From Strix aluco (lineage: Eukaryota; Chordata; Aves; Strigiformes; Strigidae), in NCBI RefSeq assembly GCF_031877795.1, contig NC_133931.1:136996621-137060620 (forward strand): a stretch of DNA of 64,000 nt, given 5' to 3'. The first letter of the stretch is position 1. The number at the start of each line of letters is the position of its first letter. Positions 48,978 to 62,500 of this stretch are shown here, piece after piece. Below the pieces are notes generated by a model. The model had not been told where the DNA came from, ran no database searches, and saw nothing but the letters and a program-made list of their open reading frames with translations. A program made the translations under genes and the position numbers.

Positions 48978-50984
48978 GTCAGTTTGTTTATACCTCACTC
49001 CTGCAGAACACTGTCCTGTATTAGGATGTAAGTAATTTTGTGTGTTGATGAAATGGAGTTTGCAAGTGACCGATATGCCAGCTGCACTTCATAAGTTATG
49101 ACTGTGGTATAAAACAGGATAATGGCTATATAGGCAGAAAAGGCTATTTTGGGGATACCTTATCTCAGTTGAATTATAAAGCCAGTATAATCCTACAATG
49201 CTCTTAAAACATTTTTGTAGAGTTTATTAAGAAACTGAATAATCATGATTGGACATGAATAGGTGTCTTAAAGCATTATAATTCTTAATATTTGTATTTA
49301 GTCATTAATGTATTTTCTGCCTTTGCACAATTGCTTCATTTAAAGGAAGACTGCAAATGGTATTGTTTTTCTTTTTAGCTCTAAGGTCATATTTGCCCAC
49401 ATTGGGCATTCTCTTCCTTCTTTAAGAATGCGTAATTAACAATGGTCTCTGAACCTGCTTTATCCAGTGCCTGCAAAATGAGTTCCTGCAGCTTCACCTG
49501 ATAGAAGGGGAACTATTAGTAGCTGTACCCAATGTTCAAACTTCCAAGAAGACAGAATGCTGCATATGGAACATGCCTTGACTTCAGTTCTTTTGAGGAG
49601 TGAGAGTCCCCAATTCAAATCTGTGTAACGTCCCATATGGTTCGCACTCTGTTCACCCACACTTGACGTATCTATTTCTAGTATTGTTGATAAAATAACC
49701 CTTTACAGGTGGCTTATTTTATGACTGCGTTGGTTTTGTGCAAACAGCCTATAAAAGCATCAGGGAAAACACTCTAATAGTGAGCTGTACTTATCTGCTA
49801 GATGCCTTATCTCATAGAAATGTAATCCAGTGAGGATTTTTTGAGAATTGTTGATTGTAGTGTTGAAAACTGGCAATAACTGCTTTTACATTAAATGGAG
49901 TCAAGCATAGCTTAGTTTCATATTCGGCTTTTTTCTTACAGTGCAATTTGGTGCATGTAGTGAATTATCCACAGAAAGCATGATGGGGCATTCAGCAGAT
50001 AGGCATGTCTTGTATCGCAGTGGTGACTAATACAAAATAATCTTGTACTTTCCTAAGCATGCGGTTCAAATTCCAAGATACTCCAGCTGATTGTGTATCT
50101 TTCTAATGTTTCTTGTCTTGCATTATTATAGTCTGTGGAAATAGCTAAAAATGAAATTGGCTCTCACAAAAAGAAAGTAAACTTTCCAATACTCTTATTG
50201 CTATGAAGAAACAGATTGTAAATATGTATTCATGTTTGCTGTCTTTCCAAATCCAATAAAGGATGAACGTTCAATATAATCAGATTACCTGTAAAGGTAT
50301 TCAGACACTTTAGCAACATTGCTTTCAGTAAGAGTTAGGTGCCTAAATATCTTTAAATTTAGTCCTTAGTGTCCCCCATCATTAGAGTTTGCCTGTGAAA
50401 ACTCAGAGTTGCTTCACCAGCCATGTCAAAACACCTGTGGCATGTACACAGTTGCAGTATTCAAGGGCAACATCACCCATGGGATCCTCGTTTTTTCTTT
50501 TCCTCAGTGAAAGGGGAATGAGGCAGGATTTATTTGGACTTCAGTCTCACATCCTGCTTAAAGTCAATGCTGTGGACTAAAGGAGGATGAGTGTCTCCTT
50601 GTGGCATCTCTTCTGTCCCCTGACTGAAGGAGTCTGAGATGTGTTTTGTGTAGTGTTCTGTCACCTTTTGATAGTCACTCAAATTTCTGCTTTCAGTGCA
50701 GTCACCGTAATAAACTGTTAGGGAATAGAGTGGTAGGAAGGGCTTCCCACTTCTGTGAGCAGTTAACACTTGGTTATTAGAATTTTTTAGAAGAAAAAAA
50801 ATGGCTGAATTTTCTTATTATATCCATAGTAACTGAGTTCCACCTTTCCAGTCCTTTTCAAGTGTGCATACTTATTCATATGTGGCCAGCATGTCTTTGT
50901 CCCGTTGCAATTTTCATTGCATCTTTTTCTTTCTCCTGGAGTTTGTTTTTATGAAGGAGAACCTTACGAGATGAAGAGATGGAA

Positions 50985-51047
50985 GGGCAGTTCCATCCAA
51001 CTTTAAAGGTCCCTTCCAACCCAAACTATTCTATGATTCTATGATTC
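50985..51047 (+). mobile_element. CR1 LINE, extreme 3' tail
   Basis: The segment reads AACTTTAAAGGTCCCTTCCA, then ACCCAAACT and two copies of ATTCTATG. This is the diagnostic CR1 3' end with its octamer repeats, here in plus orientation. Only about 60 bp of the element remains. It is the only CR1 piece in the window on the same strand as the inferred gene. Confidence 0.9.
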
Positions 51048-51619
51048 AACTTCTAACTTGAGGTTAGAAATAGATACCAAGGTGTACTTGTTTCACTTGT
51101 GAGACACTGCAGTAGTTGAGAAAGTATTCCTAGTACTCCAAAGGAAAAATTAATTGGATTGACGCTGCCATGAGCAGCTTGTTCCTGTGATGGTGAGCCT
51201 GTGGAAGGCAGTTCTTGCTTTTATGGCACATAGCTTAAATTGCAAAAGCCTGATGGAGATGTGTCTAATAGTGTTAGAGTACGGGCTTTTGTTCTCTTGC
51301 TTTTTTTACTCCTGAGAATCTTGTGCTTCTTCAAGGAATAGGTTGCTCTATTCAGTTACAGCCAGAGGTCAGGGCAGTTTAAAATAATTTCTAAGCAGGA
51401 AACTTTAAGCATTCCCATTTAATACAGACAGTATTTAAAAACACTTTTTCTATTGTGTAATACCGGGATGCTACCTCATTTGAATACCAAACCATGGGTC
51501 TTTTGTATAAGACCTGTGAAAATTTCTGTAATATATTGTAAATGTCAGTATTTTAGGTCATGGCTGTAGGTTGCAACAGAATGGTAGATGCACTTTTTCA
51601 TTTTACAATTTATGTAGCC

Positions 51620-51622
<3 letters not shown>

Positions 51623-51650
<28 letters not shown>
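51623..51650. repeat. (AT)14 microsatellite
   Basis: An uninterrupted alternating AT run of 28 bases, likely polymorphic in length. Confidence 0.9.
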
Positions 51651-51651
<1 letters not shown>

Positions 51652-54600
51652 GCTTGTGTATGTACATTCATACATGCTGTTTTCACAGAAGATAAGTATA
51701 CTTTAAAAAAAGAGAAAAAAACCAGCAAGGGACAAACTGGTAAAGCAGTGCGACTCTGTAGGTGAATGGTATAGGCCAGCCCACTTCATGGATGCTTGTT
51801 CTGTCAATGAAAAAATTCTGAAATGCTGTCAAAAGCATCAAATATTGTGTGCTATGCTAAATTTCTCTGTATTTTTACAATGTGATATGCTAAGTGGAGA
51901 AAATACTTACTTTAGAATTGCTTTCCCTTCATACCTAAATTGTCAGAAAGTCCTTTGAAAGACCTGATGTGGAACAAGCAAAAATTATGCATGTTTTATT
52001 CAAATATTATCTGAGGAACCTTTTTGGATAGGGTTTGCTTGCAGCAGCTATGCACATAAGTGTTTCCTTACATTGTGTATGATGCAATGAAAAGGTCTCC
52101 AGTGTAGCAACATCTACTTGCAACAACACGTATTAAATTGATCTCAACTGTTTGAACCTTAGGGGATCAGGCTCTTGCTAATCTGTAGAGCTATAAAGTA
52201 AATGCTGAATCCCAACAGGGGAAGGTGCTGATGTTTGGTTGTTTGCTTTGCTTGTTATAAATTGTAAGATCATCAAGGAAACGTTTGCATCCTTTTGCCA
52301 TTACATGTTCTGAACAGATCTGTGTACATAAAAAGCATTGAACAGAAAAAAAAAATTATTTATTTGTTCTTATAGGGAATAGTTAACTTACTGTTTTGAG
52401 AGAGACTGACTTTTTTAATACTAAATAATACCCAGTGGTGAATTAATACACATGTATTTTGGAGTTATTTGTCTCTGTCTAATACTTTGAAATGTATCTT
52501 CTGTTAACATGGTGGTGTCGTTGGTGATTGTGTCTGTTCTGTGCCTACCAGCTTGGTTTCCAAGGATTCCAACCCTTGCAAAGGATGTTACTCTTCTGAA
52601 CAGGAGATCGCTTAATTTTAAAGCATGTGTTGATTTAATACCAGATTTTTTCAAAGAAAAACAGCACCTATGGGGAAGGGTGAACTATAAGTATTTCAGT
52701 AAATATAAAGATCACAGAGGCGTGAAGACCCTAGGTTTTCATTTTGTAACCTGAGAAGGGGAATAAGTCCAGAGGGATCTCATATCTTCTCCCCTTTGCC
52801 TCTCCTGTCACCCAGATCTTTCAGATTTTGTGTTTTGCTTTTCACCTTGAAATTAAAAGTAACACTGGAATAGTTAAATGAAATCAGTTCTATTACAAAA
52901 ACAAAATGAAACACTAAAACCCCTAAAGTTGTTCATGGAATCACTTGGGGTAGATTCTAATTTCTGTAAGGGAAGAGGAACAAGTAATATTAATAGATGA
53001 TACTAGTAGATGATGAAGAAAGGAAGATACCTGGAACTCTGCTCTGTCCAGCAGGTTTCTAGATGCTGCAAATTATTGCTAAATTAGGAGTGTTTGGTAT
53101 CACAGTCTTCTAGTGGTAAACTACACATTCAGTTTATTCTGTTTCTTCCTTTTAACGTTGCAAATAGGGGAAATGCTACTGTGGAAAGCTGGTCATCGAT
53201 TAGGGTGAGGGAGCTTTTCACTGTCCCTGGCTTTCAAAAGCTTACCAACATGTGTCTTCTGCTGAAGAGAACAAGTTCAAAATGTGTACAGTTTACTTGC
53301 ACCTAGGTGGAATCAGCTCTTTTATGTATCTGTAATTACTGAATTAAAATCCCAGTCTGATATATAATATTTTGGAAATCACTGCTCAAACTTCTTTCTG
53401 CTCTTTAACAACATTGCTTATTTTTCCAGGTCTTTAGTATCTTGTAAGAGCTGCCTGTTGCTATAATCAATCAGAAGGTGATTTTTCTTTTCTTAATAAA
53501 CTGAGTGGGAAGAGAGAGGAGCAGTGTGCTGAATTCTGACAGTTCCTAGTTTGTTCTTCCTCTCTGCAAAACTGACTCCCCTTGTTTTCTTGTTCTGCTT
53601 TGCTCTGCTTTTTCATAAATCATTTCCCTTATATTAATAAAGGCTAAGTATAGAAAATGTTCCACGATGGTATTTCCACTACTCTTAAAACTAAGATGCA
53701 GTGAAAGGTTATGTTGCAGTCCAGTAACCATCTCTGCACCAGCAGTACATGCCGTGAAGAGATGAATATTTTGATGAATGATTGTGTATGTAGTTACTCT
53801 AAAATGTATTTTATCAGTGTTTTTGTAAAAAGATGTAAGATAACTTTGAGTCCAAAACAAAATAGTAAATGAAATGCCAGAAGGCTAAAATCTCTTCTTC
53901 ATATAGAAAAAGGTATGTTTTGGCAGGTGTTTAAGTTCCATTGAAGCTGAGTGCATGGATGTTTTTTGGACCTCTGACTGTAGACTGAAGCAATCATATG
54001 CATTTGTTCCTTGTGATGACTTTGTGATAACTTTTCCTTTGATTAAAAAAAATAAAATCACTTACAGAAAGGCTGGATTAGATATATTTGGTGAATTCAC
54101 TGAATGTGGCCCAGTAACTTTCAGGATTAATAGATATGTTATCTATATCTATCTATGTGTGACAGAGTACTGCAGCTCTTTTAAGATATCAAAAAAGAAG
54201 AAAATAAAATCTGTAAGCTCAGCCTTAATGAAATGTGTAAAAGAAGGATTCTTCCCCCACTGCACCCCCTGCTTTTTTAACTTTCAATGCAAAATATGAC
54301 TCAGATGTGCAGCTCAGATTTTGACCTCTTGAATCTCCTTACAAAAGTCCAAAATAGCCTCAGTCTGATATAAATCTTAGTTTTGCCGTTATGAAATGTA
54401 AAAGGAGTTGCTGTTTATAGAATCTCTTTTTGTTTCTCTACTTTTCTCATAATAGTTGAGGCCTGATATCCTTGTTTAAGTGTTTCTAGGTAAAATCACA
54501 GTAATTCACAAGCATGAATGAAAAATTTGGATTCAAAATGTGTTCTGCCACTGGGGATTTAATATACAAGACAACCAAATAATGAATAAAATGCTCTGTG

Positions 54601-55296
54601 CATGCATTAGATAAGAAAGCATCATCTTGCTCACTTGCTAGTAATTAAGTTTCTAAATACATTGAACTGCTACTTATGATTTTTTTTCTTCTTAGAAGCA
54701 ATTTACACCATTTACCATTAAAATTGATAATCAAAGCATTAAAGTGTCATGGTCCTGCTCTCATTTGTGCATTTACACTTGCGCATGTTCGTGGAGGTCT
54801 ATCATTTTGTGTGCTAACTCTTCAAGTTTTAACTAACTGAATAATGACAACACAAGTCACCCAGCCAGTGTGTTGTGGGATTAGTTACTCCTTTCTGCAG
54901 ATTCAGGTTAACTGAAGAAAACGAGTCTGGAGAGTATTTTTTTGAGGAAACTTTGCAGTGCTTTAACATGAGATATACATACAAACTTTAACCTATGAAT
55001 ACATAAAGAATTCCTATCTCTTCAAACAGATACCGTGCTTGAAGATTACAGTGTATTACTTTTTCCTTTCAGGAATCCCTTGTTAATATTGTCCACCAGA
55101 AGCTTTTGTCTGGGAATTTGTTTTTCAAAATAACTGTTTTGTTGGTCTGTGTAGCCAAAGCACAGGTCTTGTTTTTTGAGCAGTAGATTTGTGGTGGTGT
55201 TTAGTGTGCATAAAGGTGTTAACAGTGTGGAAGGGGCAATAAATGCTTCTCTATTAGCTGGTGGGGAACTTAGGTTTTTCATTTTGCATCTCAGAG

Positions 55297-55314
55297 CAAC
55301 AACAACAACAACAA
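55297..55314. repeat. (CAA)6 microsatellite
   Basis: Six perfect CAA units on the plus strand. Confidence 0.85.
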
Positions 55315-55346
55315 GGTACAAGGTTTACTTCACTGATACCCAAATT

Positions 55347-55397
55347 TTAAACATCAGGTGTTTATTAACACCTTATTAAATATTAAACATCAGGTGT
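55347..55397 (+). repeat. 15-bp direct repeat around a small hairpin
   Basis: TTAAACATCAGGTGT occurs at 55347-55361 and again at 55383-55397. The first copy overlaps a perfect 7-bp stem (AGGTGTT / AACACCT) with a 4-base loop at 55356-55373. It may be a local slippage duplication. Confidence 0.7.
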
Positions 55398-56109
55398 AAT
55401 GCTAAACATAGACATGGATAACTTGCATACAAGAATATTAATATAACTGGCTAAATGGATTTTTAAATGTTCTAAACCAGATTTAAGAATGCTATAAAGT
55501 AAAGCTAATGCCTTTTAGCTATAAAGTTATTTTGTGTTTTAAGTAGCTATACCTATATTTTAAATAGGTAAATATATATGTTTTGAGTGGCCTTAGGAAA
55601 GTCAAATCAGAAGACTGCATTCTCTATAGAGTGAAAATATGGTATTATAACTTATGTCAGCTAACATGGTTCTAAGAAAAGTTTTCAGACAAATGGTTAA
55701 TGATTTTGATGATAGAAGGCTTGCTTGATAAAGATAATTGTTGAGGAATATAATTAGACTTCTGTGGTATGTGACAATCTGTTAAAAATAACACTATCCA
55801 AAATCATTACAGCCTTAAATGAAATAAAAACTGGCTTAACACGTTTCAGAAAGCATTGTACATAGCAAAAATTGTTATCCCCTGAAAGTTATCCTAGTAG
55901 GAATTTATTATTAGTTTAACATTACTTTGTATTTTTATCAGTTATCTAGAGGAGAAGAAATATTAATTCTGGTAAAGCTAAAATCAGTTATACTAGAATA
56001 AATTTGGTTATATAAGGTTATATAATCCCACTTGATAAAGTAAATTATTTTGAAAAATATGCATTTTAATCAAATAAAAGTAACAAAGAATGTAGCACTT
56101 AAGAAGAGA

Positions 56110-56560
56110 CTCACAGAATATTGATTAGAAGAGACCTCTAGAGGTCCTGTAGGGCTATTGCCAACACCAGATCAGGTTAGGTATGATGTTCTCTAGATGA
56201 GTCTTGAAATCCTTGAGGGCTGGAGATTTGCAGAGCTTCCCTGAGCATCTCACTCAAGTACCGTGCTGTCTTCCTGGTGAGAAGCCTGAGCCTCCAAGTT
56301 AGAATTTGTAGCCGTTGAGCCTTTCACTGTCATCTAACATTGCTGAGAAAAACATGCCTGCATGATGGTTGTAACTCCCCTCCAAGTAGTTGCAGGCTGC
56401 TCTTAAACCGCAACCTTAGTCATCTTCTCACGGAACTAAATGAGGTCTGCTTTCTCAGCTTCTCCTTGTAGGCCATGTGCTCTAAAGGCCCTGGCATCAT
56501 AGTCCTCTCTTGATAGCTCTCCACTATCAGTATTTCACTACCCTTCTGTACACAGGAATG
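56110..56560 (-). mobile_element. CR1 LINE, 3' fragment
   Basis: Antisense CR1 text begins with a CACAGAATATTGATTAGAAG segment and an AGACCTCTAGAGGTCC box. It continues with GATGAGTCTTGAAATCCTTG, a GTGAGAAGCCTGAGCC box and GCTTTCTCAGCTTCTCCTTG with GTAGGCCATGTGCTC near 56450-56480, then fades near 56560. It is diverged and 5'-truncated. Confidence 0.85.
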
Positions 56561-59500
56561 TTTGATTATGACTTCTAAGTCATGATAAATACCCTGAATG
56601 ATGAAAAGGGAAGCTAGTGCCCTGTGGTAGCTAATAAAGCTCACAGGCTTCATTATGACATGGGAGCTGAATGCTGAGAGTAAGTAATGCTTCTGCTTCA
56701 AGTGGCCAGATGGAATAGAGAGAAGCTTTGGATTAGTCAGGAATGAATATGTCTTAGTTTCCTTTTCAACACAGAAAAGTTAGGGTCAAGCAAAACTTTT
56801 CCTTTGGTCTTCATTTGGACTAAGTGAACAAAACTGTTGTTGGACTACTGGTTCCAATTCTGATAGTGACACTTCAGAGCGACTAGCTTTGAAGAAGAGT
56901 TTATAGAAATAATACAAGGTTTGGAAAATATACCTTATTTGAAAGAAGCTTCAGGAATTCAGTTATTTGGTCTGTTTTCTTTGCTGAAGGTTAAGAAACA
57001 ATGTGATTGATGATTCTTATTATATATATGAGTGCCAACGTGCAAAAGATTTCTGGTGCATAAGGTGCTTACTCCTAGCAGGAAGATTTAATGATATCTT
57101 GTGGCTGGAAGCTGAAGCTAGACAAATTCAGATTAGAAATAGGGCTCCTTTTTTCAACAGTGTTGGTAAATAATGATTGGAATATGCTGGATAATGATGG
57201 AGGGGCTAATTCCTCATGTGGCTCATCCTTATAAGCTATAAATCCCAACAGCCACCTAGAAGTTGCTTCAATTGTCACTAAACGCATGACAAAATATTCA
57301 TGTGTTTTTAGTGAATAGAAGTCTGCCATCACTCTGAGTTTGGAAAGCCTCCAGACTTAGAAGTTTGGATTCAAGTCTCCCAGGAAATATTTAACCAACC
57401 CTGCTTGTACTACTTTACTGCCTGTAATCCTAAAGTCATTGTGTTTGCTGGAACCTTACTCAATGGGAGCATCCTGTGTTGCCTTGGAAAGGCTTGGCTT
57501 CACCTGATGCAAATGCTTTAGCATAACCTGTAAAGCCTTCCCTAAGTATACAAATTTGCTCTGGGAACAAAAATATTGAGTAATTCCAAATCAAGTCAGG
57601 ATCTGAAGCAGCTCAACCAAAGAAATGTCCCTGCCCCATCTAATTTCAGCAGTTGCCATGTGTTATCCTGTGCTCCAATTCCACATGTCCCAGGGCCTAG
57701 ATTTTTATATTATTAGGGGGTGATGGGGCTCACTGCCATCTTTGAACTTCCTACCTATGCAGCTGGACTGTCACATATATAGAGTATTCTTTGGACTGTG
57801 CCAAGTATGAGAAATCCTAATGCCTTGGTGGGTGAGACCAATCCTGGATCAGTGCCTCTACTCTTGATGTTACTTTTTTTTTCCCTTCTCCTCCTCTTCC
57901 CCAGCATCTGAATTTCATTCTTAGTCTTGGCATACCCAGTAATCTGTTTGATCTTCTACAGATACTGTTTGCCTCAGTGTACTGTCTAGCATGTTGTTTG
58001 GGGTGTTGCTTTTTCAAAAAGACCTAATTAATATCTCTCAGAGGTTATAAAGTAAAGTTTAGTCTCTCCAGGTGTTTCATTGCCATATTCTATTTGGCAG
58101 GTCAGTTGCTTATCTAATTTCTGTCTCTGTCAATCTTCACATTTTGGTTAGGAGGATTGCTTTTATGGTATCCAGATAAAAAACAACAAAAAATCCTTTT
58201 CCGATGTCATTATTAGCAGGGTTCTTTGCATCTGAAAACAAATAGTTTGGAAGATGCTCGTCATTCCCTGAATCGTTGCAAACTCGCTTCACCTCCTGAA
58301 TGATTTTACTCATCACATAGCTGTTTCACTTTAATCACTCACTAAATGAATTGGTGTCAAGATTCATTGCTGTGTGTCTGTCTTAGTGGGGGGAGGAGAC
58401 AGGACACAGTCACCTCTGGGGTAGGGGAGCAGGTGGGAGACTGAACTGCATGATTCGAAAAGCCACCCAGGGGAAGTCACATTTTGAGAAATTACTTTTT
58501 TCAATGGCAGTGCCAGAATAAGCGGTTCTAGTGACTGCCTGACTGTTGTTCTCACTCTTCTCATTGACTGCTCGTTCATGTCAGGTATATTTATTTGTGT
58601 GGCCACAGGATGAAACAGATTTGGGAACTGATCCAGGCTCTTCCGTTCCTAAGAAAAAAAGGAGTGTTTTTAGCCTGGATTGTTTCCTCACTGTGGTTTG
58701 CTACATAGCCACACAATCAATGGTATTGGCAAGGTGAGGAAGGAAGAGGGAAGAGAAAAGAGTGTTTAACTCATGTACTACCTCTGAAAGAAACGATCAC
58801 AAGTGATCCTTGAGCAGGAGAAGCACGGTCAGCCTCCAGAACTGTGGGATTACCTAGCCCTAGGTAAAGCTGGAGAGAAATACTAAGGACTTCTTCACAT
58901 ATCTTCACTTTACTGGTCACTTCTGGTTTCCAGATGTTGAGTTCCCAGTACTGTCCATGCAGAATTTGAAGGCTCGGTAAACATTTTTGGTTTTCAGCAT
59001 TATAGCTGAAAGAAATCACCAATGAGGGCACATCATCTGTCATATGGCATACCATTTTTAAAGTGTTATTTTAGCATCTGTCTGCCGGGCATTCTTGTAT
59101 ATTTATTAAGATATGTGCAGCACAAAGCAGTTAGAAGGATGTGAAATATGCTTTGTTGAAAGATCATGCAATTAATATTTTCCTATGTGAATTTATAACA
59201 TCTACATTTTTTGTAACGATCTGTTTCTGAAACGTTACGTTATACAGGAAGTTAAATAAGACACCATGAATAAAACCTTTCTTTTAGTTTCTTCATTCAT
59301 TAGATCAGATGCATGAATGTTGGTTATATTGAATACCCTAAAAGAGGTGTGTTTGCCAACTTTTTTCCCCACCCACACACCACCTCCTAATTTTGTCTCT
59401 AACAGCCCAGATGTGTTTCTGCAGAAGAAGTGTTTCTGCAGTGATAATTGTAACACTTAGAATTTGCAGATTAGGTAACTCAGAAAAAGCAGGACTATTT

Positions 59501-62500
59501 TGTAGCACCTTAATTTTGAAGCTGGTGACAATTTCAAAACTTCATTACAAATTCTGAAATGTTATAGTCTGTGTAATATCTTTGTCTAGAAATTAAGTAC
59601 TGCTTTATAGCATTTAGCAAATGAAGGTCTAAAGGGACCTCAAGGTATGATTTTAAATTGGGGGGGGGGGGCAGATTTCAGGCGATGATGTGCATGTTGT
59701 GGGGTGGATCTAAGTTCTGCTGAACCAACGAAACTCATGGTTTGAACCTGCCTCAGGGCATACTTTTAGAAAAAATTTATAATCTCTAAAAAGACTAGAC
59801 AAATGCCTGTTTTAAAAGCCAACAGCACAATGAATTCCATAGTCCCCCTTGGTGACCTGTTTCCATGTGTGACTATACTTAGAAACATAAGGTTCCTATT
59901 CTTTCTATTTCTACTAGTTGTATCTATTTGTTTAACATTGCAGTTTAGATATGCAAGACTTACAAACTCTGAGAATTTTTTTCAAAGTTTAATGTGGTCT
60001 GAAACAGATTAACACAAAAGATCTTATTCTGGACTGTTGCTCACTGCAGGGGAAGATTTTGAAATCATATAATACCTAGATAATGCTTTTTTTTGAAAAG
60101 TAATTTTTTCTTAGAACAAAGCTGAACAGCTGTCAGGGGTCCTGAGGTAATGCCTGATTTTGGTGAGGACTGTAGTTCTTGGGGCTGTGATGTGTGGTGT
60201 CGCTGTTGTCAACCTCAATGTCTGTTCCAGGGTTGAGTCTTCTACAGGTGCTGCCTCTGGTTGGGAATTCTGGCAGAAAGGAAGGCAACCTCAGACCGTT
60301 TGACAAAATTCCCAGCCATTAAACATGGGATATTTTGAGTTTAAAGTTTTTGGTTTAACACTTAGGCAGTTTCTGCCAAAACAAAACACTGAGCTATTTT
60401 AGTATTTCTGAATTCCTGCCCAACGTGCCCTTTGTTACCAATTGTAGTTAGTGGCTGTTTGATCTGAAGACATGATGACTAGTGACCACTGCCATGCTGT
60501 ATTCCTCCCTCCCGTGTTCAATGTTCTTCTCCTAGGATAGTGTTTGCTAGTGTTTTTTTCCAGTCTTCTCTTTACTAGATTGTAAAAATCCATTTCTTTA
60601 ACCTTTTCTCACAGATCACACTTTTAAATCTTTTAATATTTTCGGTTTTGTCTTAGATTCTTAAGGTGCCACCTGGAAGTGACAGGAAAATTTCTGTTGT
60701 ATAAAAGTAAAATTATGTCAGTACTTATTGTTTATTTCTCTCTTCATTGCTTAATAACCCTCAATTTGCAGACATAGTCACTCTCAAGTGTCTGGATTAT
60801 GGATTAATCAGGTTCTGTGCCCCTCAATACTTGACTGTAGGACATTGCTGTGGCATGACTGATGTTGATGACAGCTGCTCAGATGGGGCTTCCTCTGTGT
60901 ACTGCTGTTTAAGACTGCACCCATGCTGTGCAGAAATGAGATTACAGGTTTTTCAGAACTGAACGTTGGTGTCATTCTTGATTGTTTCTACATTGGGTAA
61001 TGGAGAATGATCTGACATGAGTGGGAAATTCACGGAGGGTTACTAATCGGGGGTGTGGTAGAGGAACAAGATGTTTTCTGTAAGTATGGAGACCTGTGAG
61101 TTACTGTGTATGCTCTGTGTTGTGTGACTCGCATCACTTGCTAATCAGAGTGGGGAAAAAGATATGTTAACCAGTTCAGAAAATAGTCAGCTCTGACTTG
61201 GGAATTGCATTAGCAAACCTTTGTCTTGCTAGAACATAACAGCCCATATGCTGTCTGCATTTAACCAGATCTCCTTGTTAAGGACAGAGGGAGTTGAGTC
61301 TCAGTAGTAATGCCAGCACTGTATTTCTAGAGAAGGTCATTAATAGGAAGAAGCATAACAGAACCCCTGCTTAAAAAAAAAAAGAAAAAAAAAAGGCAAA
61401 AAGCAAAAAAAGCATACACCAGTATAAAAAATACAGCTACTCTGTATTTTGAGACAGAACTATTTTGAGGCAGTACCCTGTAATAAAGGCCAGTGCCCAA
61501 CACACACACTTTAAACTGCATGAAGAACACAGACATCAGATGTCTTTCACAGCTTCCCCTGAGGTGCTTGCAGCTGTTCCTCTAGCCTTGAAGTATGTCT
61601 TTAGTGACCTAAAGTGAATACAGCTCGTTTAGATATCCCCAACTCAGCTTTTGGTAGTTGCTGTGGGTGCAGAGAGGAGTCATATTACTCAAAAGCTGTC
61701 TCAGATCCTGATGAAAATCCTTTTTCTGTATCAAAACGTTCAGCAGTTGCCCTAGACAATATTATTGTGGACAAATTCACAAGTGTAATCTAAGACAGGA
61801 AAATCCTGAAATAGTCACCGAGTGTTTTGTCTTTTCTGTTCAGCTATTTTGTAAAGTGTAGAAGAAGAGAGGGGAACTCAAAACATAGTGCTGCTAAATG
61901 AAATACTACATCACCTTTCCCCTGTGTTATTTCTGTGACTTCATCAATGTTTTACCTTTCCAAACTGGTATATTAGAACATGCCTTCCACACCGTGTCCT
62001 GGGACGCACTTGAGGGGTCTAGTTGTCCTCCCTCACAAAGCATGCAGGAAAGTTACTCCTGTTAGTGCTCCTTTAATCCATTACCATCCAAGGATTCTGT
62101 GATAGATGACAAATAATGTTTTGATTTTGATTAGTTGATTAGAAGTACCTATAGACTTGCGGAGGCACCATTCATTTCTCTATCAGGGAGACACTAACAA
62201 ATGACTGCAGTAGCTGTCTTCGGGGTGCAGATATGTCTATATGTGGGAATTGAATAGTATGGTTCTTTCAGTAATAGTAAGGAACTCCCCAGCCAGTCAG
62301 CTGAGTAAAGAAACAAAACCAGCATCTGCATGTAGAGGAGATTTAGGAAGAATGACAGTGACACAGTGACTTGAAAGCAACATAGAAAAGGGAAAATGTG
62401 ATAGTGGAGACCTTAAAAGCTGTGGAGGCAGGGAGTGGTAAACCTGGACTTGTCTTAAAAGATTAAGGAACAAGGACATAAAAAAAAAGGTATGGAGAGA

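Larger units (their letters stand above)
48978..56109. other. Intron-like stretch downstream of candidate exon
   Basis: AT-rich DNA without identifiable exons. It contains a short CR1 tail (50985-51047), an (AT)14 microsatellite, a (CAA)6 run and the small repeat/hairpin at 55347-55397. The remaining open frames are short and unrecognised. Confidence 0.55.
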
